DNA of 12,929 nucleotides from an uncultured Clostridium sp. (GCA_946497585.1 CAMMLF010000039.1:1-12929); one strand, 5' to 3'; positions 6,637 to 12,916 are shown, numbered from the stretch's first letter. The notes: generated by a model not told the origin, from the sequence alone. Numbers and translations: made by a program.

Positions 6637-6936
6637 TTACAAAGCAGCTTTTATTTTTTTTGGTGCCTTTACTAAAGGAGGAATTAATGGGCTATATCCT
6701 TCACCATCAAATACGTCTACTTCTACTGTTCTTGTTAACACATCTTTATATTGATAAGATACGCTTCTTTTGTTTTCTTCATACTTTACTATGAATATGT
6801 TAGTATAAGCTTTTTCTATAGTAGCTTCTTTTTCAAACGACTTACTCCTTCCTAAAGATCCTTTGACAATTATCTTTTGTCCTATTTTGTCCCTTATGTC
6901 TGATTCTAAGTTTGCAATATCATTTTGGTAAATCAT
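6637..6936 (-). CDS. veg: Veg family protein
   Basis: The 99-aa protein belongs to the Veg family (86 aa in Bacillus). It has a small SH3-like beta fold with GQKIIVKGSLGRSKSFEKEA, NIFIVKYEENKRSVSYQYKDVLT and VEVDVF. In Bacillus, Veg is abundant, stimulates biofilm gene expression and has been linked to spore outgrowth. Its molecular action is not settled. The ATG at 6936 is preferred over an upstream TTG (6957) because AGGTGAT lies just before it. The C-terminal tail (SPLIPPLVKAPKKIKAAL) is longer than in Bacillus. It has its own sigma-A promoter and terminator, so it is a single-gene unit inside the sporulation cluster. Confidence 0.88.
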   Translation of the reverse strand: MIYQNDIANLESDIRDKIGQKIIVKGSLGRSKSFEKEATIEKAYTNIFIVKYEENKRSVSYQYKDVLTRTVEVDVFDGEGYSPLIPPLVKAPKKIKAAL

Positions 6937-6966
6937 TCTATCACCTACTTTTCTCAATATGCTCTT

Positions 6967-6995
6967 AGCTTATCATCAAATCTGCTAAAAGTCAA
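6967..6995 (-). promoter_or_regulatory. sigma-A promoter of veg
   Basis: On the minus strand, TTGACT (6995-6990) and TAAGCT (6972-6967) are separated by exactly 17 bases, about 30 bases before the ATG. It begins just after the terminator at 7001-7030, insulating veg from spoIIQ transcription. Confidence 0.65.
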
Positions 6996-7000
6996 AGACG

Positions 7001-7030
7001 AAAAAGCGAGGAAAGAGCTTATCTTTCCTC
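7001..7030 (-). terminator. intrinsic terminator downstream of spoIIQ
   Basis: GAGGAAAGA (7008-7016) and TCTTTCCTC (7022-7030) form a perfect 9-bp stem with a 5-base loop. On the minus strand GCTTTTT follows. On the plus strand ATTTTT follows, so it could work in both directions. Confidence 0.8.
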
Positions 7031-7092
7031 ATTTTTAAGTATTTATTAGCAAATATTACATTTGTATTACATTTAAGTTTTTTGTCAAAATT

Positions 7093-7099
7093 TGTCGAA
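7093..7099 (+). promoter_or_regulatory. Spo0A-box-like heptamer TGTCGAA
   Basis: An exact match to the core Spo0A box TGTCGAA lies between the end of spoIIQ and the veg promoter. A related TGTCAAA sits just before it. On the minus strand a TTGACA (from about 7088) lies next to it. A second promoter running toward veg is possible, but the terminator at 7001-7030 would intervene. Confidence 0.35.
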
Positions 7100-7186
7100 T
7101 TATAATCTTATGTTTACTATATTATAAAACGTTCTTCAAATATAAATTTATTTTACTTAGAAGCTAGATTTCAAATTAGAGAATAA

Positions 7187-8104
7187 TTATTTCAAATAAA
7201 TTTCTGGATTTATATTACTTCCATCTTTTAATAATTCAAAATGCAAATGATTATCTTCAGAAACTTCAAATACGCTACTGTTTCCTACTGTTCCTATGGT
7301 CTGACCTTGAGTAACAGCTTCACCTTCTTTTACAAATTCTGCTGTTAACAAACTTGAATAAACACTTGTATATCCATCATCATGTTCTATAGTAACTGTT
7401 AAGCCATACCTAGGGTCGTTTTTAATTGATTTTACAGTACCGCTTGCTACTGCTTTAACTACTGTAGTTCTATCTGCTTTTATATCAATTCCCGGATGTG
7501 TTATCCACTCTTCTAGAGTTTCTGAATATATTAAGTTATCTTTTGCAAATTCTTTTATAACTTCCCCTTCTACTGGAAAAACAAATTGTGTTTCTACATT
7601 TTCATTTGAACTATTGTTTTCTGTATTTTGGTCATTATTTGTTTGAGCTTCAGTATTGTTGACCTTGCTTGTTTCTGAATTTTCTTGGTTTTCATTTGCT
7701 TCTGTTACATTTGCTGATACTTCTGTTTCCTCTGTGTTAGTTGCATTTGCTGATACTTCTGCTTTCTCTGTATTAGTTGTATTTGCTGAATTTGTATTAT
7801 CATTTATTATTAAGGAATTTCTAATTTCATTTATTTCGTTATCATCTTCATCTGCATTGTCTCCACCTGCACTATTTTGTGCTAACACACCATTTATATT
7901 TTTACTTAAATCTGAACTTGCTGATTCTACAGAATTATACTCGTTTGTAATTTTATTATAATTTAAATTTCCTACTGTTTGTTCTTGGCTCATTGATGCC
8001 ACAATAGCAATTATAAGTAAAATTATAGCAATTATAAAGCTAACTAGCTTTCCCCATTTAAACTTATCCTCTAAATTATTATTGTTTCTCTTTTCTCTTC
8101 TCAT
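7187..8104 (-). CDS. spoIIQ: SpoIIQ-like M23 (LytM) family engulfment protein
   Basis: The 305-aa protein has a short basic cytosolic end, one membrane segment (about 19-38), a long Asn/Glu/Thr-rich linker (about 45-172) and an M23/LytM domain (about 174-300). In spores, SpoIIQ sits in the forespore membrane and pairs across the septum with SpoIIIAH to form the feeding channel. The LytM metal residues look intact: H203 and D207 in HPGID, H241, and H286/H288 in HLHFEL. This resembles clostridial SpoIIQ and differs from Bacillus, which lost a metal ligand, so it may be an active endopeptidase. AGGAGG lies six bases before the ATG. It follows spoIID, as in many spore formers. A sigma-F-like promoter (8136-8164) fits forespore expression. 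Confidence 0.87.
   Translation of the reverse strand: MRREKRNNNNLEDKFKWGKLVSFIIAIILLIIAIVASMSQEQTVGNLNYNKITNEYNSVESASSDLSKNINGVLAQNSAGGDNADEDDNEINEIRNSLIINDNTNSANTTNTEKAEVSANATNTEETEVSANVTEANENQENSETSKVNNTEAQTNNDQNTENNSSNENVETQFVFPVEGEVIKEFAKDNLIYSETLEEWITHPGIDIKADRTTVVKAVASGTVKSIKNDPRYGLTVTIEHDDGYTSVYSSLLTAEFVKEGEAVTQGQTIGTVGNSSVFEVSEDNHLHFELLKDGSNINPEIYLK
7704..7799 (-). repeat. 36-base in-frame tandem repeat in the spoIIQ linker
   Basis: Units at 7704-7739 and 7740-7775 match at nearly every position, and a shortened third copy covers 7776-7799. Each unit encodes 12 residues of the type NTEETEVSANAT. The repeat lies in the unstructured linker between membrane anchor and LytM domain, so changes in copy number would alter reach without breaking the fold. 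Confidence 0.75.
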
Positions 8105-8135
8105 ATATATCCTCCTTGAAATAATCTATTAATTT

Positions 8136-8164
8136 GATTATTTCCTTAAATTAGGAAAATATAC
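8136..8164 (-). promoter_or_regulatory. sigma-F-like promoter of spoIIQ
   Basis: On the minus strand, GTATA (8164-8160), 14 bases, then GGAAATAATC (8145-8136) match the sigma-F pattern GYATA ... GGNNANANTR at all but the last position. It lies about 30 bases before the spoIIQ ATG. Bacillus spoIIQ is a sigma-F gene and sigF lies in this cluster, so the context supports the call. Confidence 0.55.
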
Positions 8165-8188
8165 ATTATTTGTTAAGTATTTTTTTAT

Positions 8189-8343
8189 AAACTCTCCAAT
8201 ATATATTCTAGAGCTTTTAGCGACCTGAGGCAGCGGGAGCATTTCAATTTATAACAATTGTGAACTGCCAAAGTGAGCGTGCAAGCGTTTTTGCGTAAGC
8301 AAAACCGTGAAGCAAATGCGGAAGAATATATATTGGAGAGTTT
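8189..8343. repeat. 155-bp palindromic (MITE-like) element with perfect 20-bp terminal inverted repeats
   Basis: AAACTCTCCAATATATATTC (8189-8208) is repeated exactly in inverse orientation at 8324-8343. The interior is GC-richer than its surroundings and includes hairpin-forming words (GTTTTTGCG/GCAAAAC). It encodes nothing plausible. It lies 9 bases after the spoIID stop and before the spoIIQ promoter, so it may also end spoIID transcripts. A diverged copy of one end lies at 10141-10189 in the opposite orientation, which supports a dispersed repeat family. Confidence 0.75.
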
Positions 8344-8352
8344 TATATAGAA

Positions 8353-9363
8353 TTACATTTCCGTAATTTCTACACCAGTATAAAAATGCTTTACAATTTC
8401 TTCGTAATTGCTACCTTGCTTAGCCATGCTATCTGCACCGGTTTGGCTCATTCCAACTCCATGACCATAACCTTTTACAGCAAATTTGATATTATCCCCA
8501 TCTATGCTTACTTCAAAATTTGCAGACCTTAAACCTAACAAAGTTCTTACTTCAACCCCCGAAAGATTAAGGTTTCCTATTTTTATTGTTTTTATCCTTC
8601 CCGATTCAGTATATTCTAATATTTGTATGCAATTAGTTTGTGAATAATCTATGGTAAAGTCAGAATGTTTAGCTAATATTTTATTTTGAAATTCCTCTTT
8701 TGTAAGAACTACTTCAGAACTGTATTGGGAATATGCGTCTTCTCCTGCTGTTTCAACTGATTGCAAATATGGATAATTAGTTCCACCCCACACATTTACT
8801 GGTGCCTCTGTAGTTCCGCCACTATTTGAATGGAAAAACGCATCTATAACTTCTCCATTATATGTGATTATTTTTCCTGCTGTGGTATTTACGGCAATCT
8901 CTATCTTTCGCCAATTGTTTTCTCTTTCAGTTTCATCCCATCTAGCCATTCTATCTTCTTTAGAAATCCACGCTTGGCAACAGCCAGAGTCATCACATAT
9001 ATCCGCATCTCCATGTTTGCCCCCACTATGTACAATTGAATATATTGTATATGTTCTTGCAACTAATGCTTGTGCATTCAGTGCTTCCTGTTCAAAGTTT
9101 GCAGGCATTTCTGCTGAAACAACTCCTAAAAGATAAGTATCTAAAGGTAGCTCCTCAATTTCTCCTGTATCTACATGCAAAAGTTTTATTGTATCATATT
9201 GTTTATAATCATAGTCTATCATTTGAATTTCTTCTGTAATATTTTCTGTAGTTTCATTCGTATCATTTGCTATTTTGCCACTTACAGTATTTTTTGTAAA
9301 AATAATTGGTATAGCAAATGTGCAAAAAATAAGCATAAACAATATAATATAAAACTTTTTCAC
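8353..9363 (-). CDS. spoIID: stage II sporulation protein D (SpoIID), GTG start
   Basis: SpoIID is a membrane-bound lytic transglycosylase that thins septal peptidoglycan and drives engulfment with SpoIIP and SpoIIM. The true start is GTG at 9363, giving 336 aa (Bacillus 343). AAAGGAGG lies before it inside the end of sigF, and a membrane segment (about 4-22) follows at once. The domain contains VVSAEMPANFEQEALNAQAL with the catalytic Glu at 85. It also has a Cys-rich DICDDSGCCQAW segment (122-132), where clostridial SpoIID binds zinc, and GHGVGMSQTGA (about 300-310). The sigF stop and this GTG share a base (TAGTG), so the two genes are translationally coupled. That is odd because SpoIID normally works in the mother cell under sigma-E. 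Confidence 0.93.
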   Translation of the reverse strand: MKKFYIILFMLIFCTFAIPIIFTKNTVSGKIANDTNETTENITEEIQMIDYDYKQYDTIKLLHVDTGEIEELPLDTYLLGVVSAEMPANFEQEALNAQALVARTYTIYSIVHSGGKHGDADICDDSGCCQAWISKEDRMARWDETERENNWRKIEIAVNTTAGKIITYNGEVIDAFFHSNSGGTTEAPVNVWGGTNYPYLQSVETAGEDAYSQYSSEVVLTKEEFQNKILAKHSDFTIDYSQTNCIQILEYTESGRIKTIKIGNLNLSGVEVRTLLGLRSANFEVSIDGDNIKFAVKGYGHGVGMSQTGADSMAKQGSNYEEIVKHFYTGVEITEM

Positions 9364-10076
9364 TATGCCTCCTTTAACTCTTGCCCTAAAGTTTGCAATA
9401 TTTGCTTTTCTAGTCTGCAAACTTGAACTTGGCTTATTCCAACAAGTCTTGCTACATCTTTTTGAGTTTGACCTTTAAAATATCTTAAGTATATTATTTC
9501 TTTTTCTCTTGGTTTTAATTTTTCTATACCTTCTTTTAGTGCTAATCTATTTACTGTTTTTTCTTCTTCATTTTCATTTGTTTTTATTTTATCTATTAGG
9601 CATATTCCATCATCATCTTCTTTTTCATATAAGGACTCTAGACAATTTTTGTATTCTAATGATGCTATTACTTCATCTTTTGATATTTTAAGCAATTTTG
9701 CTATTTCATCTACGCCTATTTTTTTGCCCTGTTTTTCGTAATCCTCTTTTATTTTTATTGCCTTTTGACAAGTTGACTTTGTTTGTCTGGAAACTTTTAT
9801 CATGCCATCATCTCTTAAAAATCTTTTTATTTCTCCTATGATAAAAGATACTGCATATGTTGATAATGCCACATTAAATGAAAAATCAAATTTTTGTACA
9901 GATTTTATAAATCCTATTGCTCCAATTTGATATAAGTCTTCTAGTTCATATCCTCTTCCTTCAAATCTTTTTACAATGCTCCAAATTAATCCATTGTTTT
10001 GTTTTATTAGGTCATTTAATACTTCTCTATTTCCTGCTTGCACTTCGAGTATTTGTTTTTTTAGAGTTTCATCCAT
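9363..10076 (-). CDS. sigF: sporulation sigma factor SigF (forespore-specific)
   Basis: This 237-aa sigma-70 family protein lacks region 1.1. Region 2 runs about 28-97 and includes GRGYELEDLYQIGAIGFIKS and FSFNVALSTYAVSFIIGEIK. Region 3 is about 115-145. Region 4 is about 186-232, with a helix-turn-helix QKDVARLVGISQVQVCRLEK. SigF and SigG are close in sequence, and the position directly after spoIIAA and spoIIAB decides for SigF. It is held inactive by SpoIIAB until septation, then directs early forespore genes such as spoIIQ. The ATG follows AGGAG at six bases. Its end overlaps the spoIID GTG. A 128-base gap holding a repeat fragment separates it from spoIIAB, where Bacillus has almost none. 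Confidence 0.93.
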   Translation of the reverse strand: MDETLKKQILEVQAGNREVLNDLIKQNNGLIWSIVKRFEGRGYELEDLYQIGAIGFIKSVQKFDFSFNVALSTYAVSFIIGEIKRFLRDDGMIKVSRQTKSTCQKAIKIKEDYEKQGKKIGVDEIAKLLKISKDEVIASLEYKNCLESLYEKEDDDGICLIDKIKTNENEEEKTVNRLALKEGIEKLKPREKEIIYLRYFKGQTQKDVARLVGISQVQVCRLEKQILQTLGQELKEA

Positions 10077-10140
10077 AACCTTCTCCTAATTATATGTTAG
10101 AGTTTAATAAATATGCATAATTTATACTCTATCAACACTT

Positions 10141-10189
10141 CAATATGTATTCTTCCGCTTTTGCTTCGCGGTTTCGCTAACGCGAAAAC
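10141..10189. repeat. degenerate fragment of the 155-bp palindromic element
   Basis: These 49 bases match the inverse of 8287-8335 at 43 positions, including CAATAT, TATTCTTCCGC and the hairpin word GTTT-GC/GC-AAAAC. Only this one end is present. It lies in the untranslated gap between spoIIAB and sigF. Two of the six differences are compensatory within the hairpin. Confidence 0.7.
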
Positions 10190-10204
10190 AATTTTAAATT
10201 TAAA

Positions 10205-10663
10205 TTACGCCTCAATACATTTCTCATTTTCCATACTCATTATTTTCTTTTTCATAGTTACTTTTGTACCTAGACCTACTGCTGACTCAACAGTTACATA
10301 GTCCATAAAACTCTCCATAATGGTAAAGCCCATTCCCGATCTTTCCATATTAGGTTTAGAAGTGTATAGGGGTTTTCTTGCTTCTTCTATATTGCTTATT
10401 CCTTTACCATTATCTGATATTTCAATTTCTACAGTATTTCCAAATAATTTGGCAGTTATTTTTACTATTCCTTCCTCATCTTCATAGCCATGAATTATGC
10501 TATTTGTTACAGCCTCTGATACAGCTGTTTTTATGTCAGATAATTCATCTATTGTAGGGTCTAATTGTGATACAAATGCAGCAACTGCTATTCTTGCAAA
10601 TGCTTCATTATTTGTTTTGCTCACAAATTCTAGTTTCATTTCATTATCATATAACCCCTTCAT
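10205..10663 (-). CDS. spoIIAB: anti-sigma F factor and SpoIIAA kinase (SpoIIAB)
   Basis: The 152-aa GHKL-family protein kinase and anti-sigma factor carries the Bergerat ATP fold: N-box EAVTNSIIHGY (50-60), DNGKGI (84-89) and RSGMGFTIM (108-116). It binds and inhibits SigF and inactivates SpoIIAA by phosphorylation. Dephosphorylated SpoIIAA then pulls it off SigF in the forespore. ATG at 10663 is chosen over an upstream TTG because GAGGAGG lies six bases before it. The length also matches Bacillus (146 aa). The start overlaps the end of spoIIAA by 17 bases, implying coupled translation and matched amounts. Confidence 0.95.
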   Translation of the reverse strand: MKGLYDNEMKLEFVSKTNNEAFARIAVAAFVSQLDPTIDELSDIKTAVSEAVTNSIIHGYEDEEGIVKITAKLFGNTVEIEISDNGKGISNIEEARKPLYTSKPNMERSGMGFTIMESFMDYVTVESAVGLGTKVTMKKKIMSMENEKCIEA

Positions 10664-10979
10664 TCTTATCCTCCTCAATAATATTTATTATTCTTGATAC
10701 TCCACTCATATCAAATATTTTTTTCATTGATTTATTTACATTTATGATTTCTAGGTCTCCATTAAGCATTTTTGCTAACTTATATCTACCTAGCACCATT
10801 CCTATTCCAGCGCTATCCATAAAAGAGATGTTACTAAAATCAAATACAATTTTTCTTGGACTATATCCTTTAATTTCATTATCCATTTTCCTCCTTACTT
10901 TTTCTACTGTGTGTTGATCCACATCTTCTGTTAATTTGAATGTTAATTGCTTGTCCTCTTTGTTAAATTCAATTATCAC
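10647..10979 (-). CDS. spoIIAA: anti-sigma F factor antagonist (SpoIIAA), GTG start
   Basis: This 110-aa STAS-domain protein begins at GTG (10979), seven bases after AGGAGG. The conserved FMDSAGIGMVLGRY segment holds the phosphorylated serine (about residue 56, Ser58 in Bacillus). SpoIIAB phosphorylates it, SpoIIE dephosphorylates it, and the free form displaces SigF from SpoIIAB. It heads the spoIIAA-spoIIAB-sigF(-spoIID) operon. Upstream are a strong hairpin (11067-11110) and two inverted Spo0A-like boxes (11135-11160), consistent with Spo0A control as in Bacillus. A clear sigma-H promoter could not be identified. Confidence 0.95.
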   Translation of the reverse strand: MIIEFNKEDKQLTFKLTEDVDQHTVEKVRRKMDNEIKGYSPRKIVFDFSNISFMDSAGIGMVLGRYKLAKMLNGDLEIINVNKSMKKIFDMSGVSRIINIIEEDKNEGVI

Positions 10980-11066
10980 ATTACTACCTCCTAATTTAGT
11001 TTATAGTTCTTTTTTGGCTATTGTCTTTATCAAGCCACTATCCTAAGCTTGTCTTATTTTGCATAG

Positions 11067-11110
11067 AAAAAAAGAACTATAATATTTACTTTAATATTAT
11101 AGTTCTTTTT
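11067..11110. terminator. 18-bp stem hairpin upstream of spoIIAA, bidirectional terminator or attenuator
   Basis: Bases 11069-11086 and 11093-11110 are perfect inverted repeats of 18 bp with a 6-base loop. Seven T follow on the minus strand, partly within the stem, and T-rich sequence lies on the plus side. It could end transcription from the Rpn-side genes or act inside the spoIIA leader if the promoter is near the Spo0A boxes. A further copy of one arm (TATAGTTCTTTTTTGG, 11002-11017) lies just before the spoIIAA ribosome binding site. Confidence 0.75.
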
Positions 11111-11134
11111 GGTAGTATTTTCCATAAGATATTT

Positions 11135-11160
11135 TGTCGAATTTTGACAAGTTTTCGACA
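11135..11160 (-). promoter_or_regulatory. pair of inverted Spo0A boxes upstream of spoIIAA
   Basis: TGTCGAA occurs at 11135-11141 on the plus strand and again on the minus strand at 11160-11154, 12 bases apart. This heptamer is the core Spo0A box. Phosphorylated Spo0A activates spoIIA in Bacillus. On the minus strand TCGACA overlaps the second box and could act as a -35, with a weak TACTAC 17 bases on, but this is uncertain. Confidence 0.6.
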
Positions 11161-11180
11161 TTTTTCTCAATGGTATAATT

Positions 11181-11729
11181 TTAGAAAGTTGTAGCTAGGC
11201 GCACAAAATAACTATTATACACTACTGAGGCAGTGATAGATCCCAAGCTATTATTTGCTACCCAAATATCATCATATGCTCCAGTATTCTGTTGTCCATA
11301 TTTTCCATTTTCTCCTTTATTCCATTCTGCTATCATAGTTGCTGTATTCTCTCTTCCTTTTCCAAAATCATTTGAATAATTTTCATCTTTTATATAATAT
11401 TGTTTCAAATTTGTTTCTGTCGGTATATTATAATTTCCAGCTCCCAAAGACCCCAAAAAACCACTTCCACCTACTGCTAAATCTGCAAAAATTACTCCAT
11501 CTACCTCTCCGTCTCCTTCTATGTCGGCATAATATACTTCATTAGGGTCTAGTATTTCTATTGGTTCAGGACCTTCTTTCATAGTTCCAACTATTCTTTC
11601 TCCTCTTGCATATGCTACTTTTCCTTCCAATATATCTTCTGCAGTTGCTGTGGCATCTGATGTGTCTAAATCTTTTAGTGTTCCTGTTACTCCGCCAAGT
11701 GTTATTCCTTCTTTAATATATTCACTCAA
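11181..11729 (-). pseudogene. remnant of a surface/variable protein with C-type-lectin-like C-terminus
   Basis: The open frame of 182 codons begins only at a TTG with no visible ribosome binding site, five bases after the nuclease gene. It has no signal peptide or pilin-like leader. The start (YIKEGITLGGVTGTL, then TSDATATAEDILEGKVAYARGE, residues 23-44) is a module often found in the middle of clostridial surface and phage-tail-like proteins. An EF-hand-like loop DIEGDGEVDG follows (69-78), then a Gly-rich region. The end SYFVRLATTF looks like the tail of DUF1566/formylglycine-enzyme-like (C-type-lectin fold) domains. Only about 50 residues separate NTATMIAEWNKG from that tail, so most of the usual domain seems deleted. 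It is probably a doubly truncated remnant; a small expressed protein is less likely. Confidence 0.55.
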
Positions 11730-11734
11730 AAAAG

Positions 11735-12868
11735 CTATGCACTTTGCAATGTTTTTTCTAATTCTTTTATTTTTGCATCACTTAATCCTGTACATTGCTT
11801 AATTAATTCTTTCTTACATTTTTGTTTTAGCATATTAATTGCAACTTGACTTATTCCAGCTTTCTTTCCACTCTTTTCACCCTCTTCAAAACAGGTTTTT
11901 ACAAAATTCTCCATTAACATATCTTTACCCTCCTCTTTACTTAATCCTTTTTCCAATATCTTTATCATTTGTTTAGATGTTTCTTCTCCATAAGTTCTAC
12001 TTATTATTTTATTTATATATGATGCTATATAATTGATTTCTTCTTCTGTTATTTTTAAATTATCTATTTCTTGTTCTACCTTATTTAAATTCTTAGAATC
12101 TCCTAACTTATCTATAAAGAATATTTTTGCTAATATATCTTTGTTATTTGCTTCTATATCTTGTTTCAAAGCTTCCACTTTATATTCATTTGTTATTTCT
12201 AGTTGATATTCATCTGTTTCTTTTTCTTCTATTCTTGGGCAAGCTACTTCTATGTCATCCAAGGTTTTACTAGCTGTCCATTTTTCTTTTCCTGTATATA
12301 AAACTATTGCTATAATTTTTGCTACTTTAAATCCTTTATTATTTTTTAATTTTGTATTATTTTGATAATGTCTTCGTATTTCATTTTTATATTCGGCTAT
12401 TCTTTTTGCCATTTGATAATCTACTTTTGTTTGGTGCTCTATTAAATAAAATACCCCTTCATATTTTTTGTCTTTATATACTATATCACTTTCTCTATTT
12501 TCTAAATCAGATGTTATATAACTTTCTGTCATTTCCTCTAGTTCTTCTGCTTTTATTTCATAACCTTCTTTTACTTTTAGCCATTTGTTTAAACATATTG
12601 CTGCTTGAGCTCTATCTTTTAGAATTGTTCTCATTATTTTGTCATTACTATGTTGTGTAGCTTCTTGAATATTTTCTTGAGAATCTTCTTGAGGATCTTC
12701 TAATATGTATTCAACTTTTTCTTCCTGCAAACCAGATTCTTCTTGATCAATATCTTCTAAAGAATATTCTTCATTAATCAATAATTTAAGTTTTGGCTTG
12801 TCTTTCACTAATTCAGATTTTGGTTCTATTTTTTCATCTTCATCGTCTAGTATAAGTTTAATTTTCAC
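11735..12868 (-). CDS. Rpn-family recombination-promoting nuclease (PD-(D/E)XK, Transposase_31-like)
   Basis: The 377-aa protein starts at GTG after AGAGAGG. The first ~75 residues are highly acidic and probably disordered. From about 78 comes the nuclease core, with ESDIVYKDKKYEGVFYLIEHQ carrying the metal and catalytic residues D128, E144 and Q146. KVDYQMAKRIAEYKNEIRRHY follows. The C-terminal half is helical and Lys/Glu-rich, with an EEGEKSGKKAG segment seen in many relatives. Escherichia coli Rpn proteins are DNA endonucleases that raise RecA-independent recombination. They were first annotated as transposases and are often in many copies. The acidic N-terminal extension is unusual. A near-perfect sigma-A promoter gives a 5' leader of only about 13 bases. 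Confidence 0.85.
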   Translation of the reverse strand: MKIKLILDDEDEKIEPKSELVKDKPKLKLLINEEYSLEDIDQEESGLQEEKVEYILEDPQEDSQENIQEATQHSNDKIMRTILKDRAQAAICLNKWLKVKEGYEIKAEELEEMTESYITSDLENRESDIVYKDKKYEGVFYLIEHQTKVDYQMAKRIAEYKNEIRRHYQNNTKLKNNKGFKVAKIIAIVLYTGKEKWTASKTLDDIEVACPRIEEKETDEYQLEITNEYKVEALKQDIEANNKDILAKIFFIDKLGDSKNLNKVEQEIDNLKITEEEINYIASYINKIISRTYGEETSKQMIKILEKGLSKEEGKDMLMENFVKTCFEEGEKSGKKAGISQVAINMLKQKCKKELIKQCTGLSDAKIKELEKTLQSA

Positions 12869-12887
12869 TTTTTGCCTCTCTTTCTAA

Positions 12888-12916
12888 ATTATATCAATTT
12901 GTTTATATTTCGTCAA
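12888..12916 (-). promoter_or_regulatory. strong sigma-A promoter of the Rpn-family nuclease gene
   Basis: On the minus strand, TTGACG (12916-12911) and perfect TATAAT (12893-12888) are separated by 17 bases. It is the strongest promoter at this end and also drives the downstream remnant at 11181-11729. Confidence 0.75.

Noticed and set aside
6937..6957. A longer Veg starting at TTG 6957
   Set aside because: No ribosome site precedes it, whereas AGGTGAT directly precedes ATG 6936.
7704..7799. CRISPR-like repeats
   Set aside because: The units are contiguous without spacers and encode a protein linker; no other spaced repeats or cas genes are present.
7656..7961. 101-codon plus-strand frame with repeated ADTSVSSVLVAF-like units
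   Set aside because: It is the complement of the spoIIQ linker; the repeats reflect the 36-base tandem repeat of the real gene.
8353..9420. A longer SpoIID starting at 9420 with 19 extra residues
   Set aside because: The extra part is sigF read in another frame. GTG at 9363 has AAAGGAGG and puts the membrane segment at the N-terminus.
11016..11044. Sigma-H promoter (AGGATAG ... GACAAT) for spoIIAA
   Set aside because: The -10 fits poorly and its match is not much better than chance in AT-rich DNA, so it is not listed as a feature.
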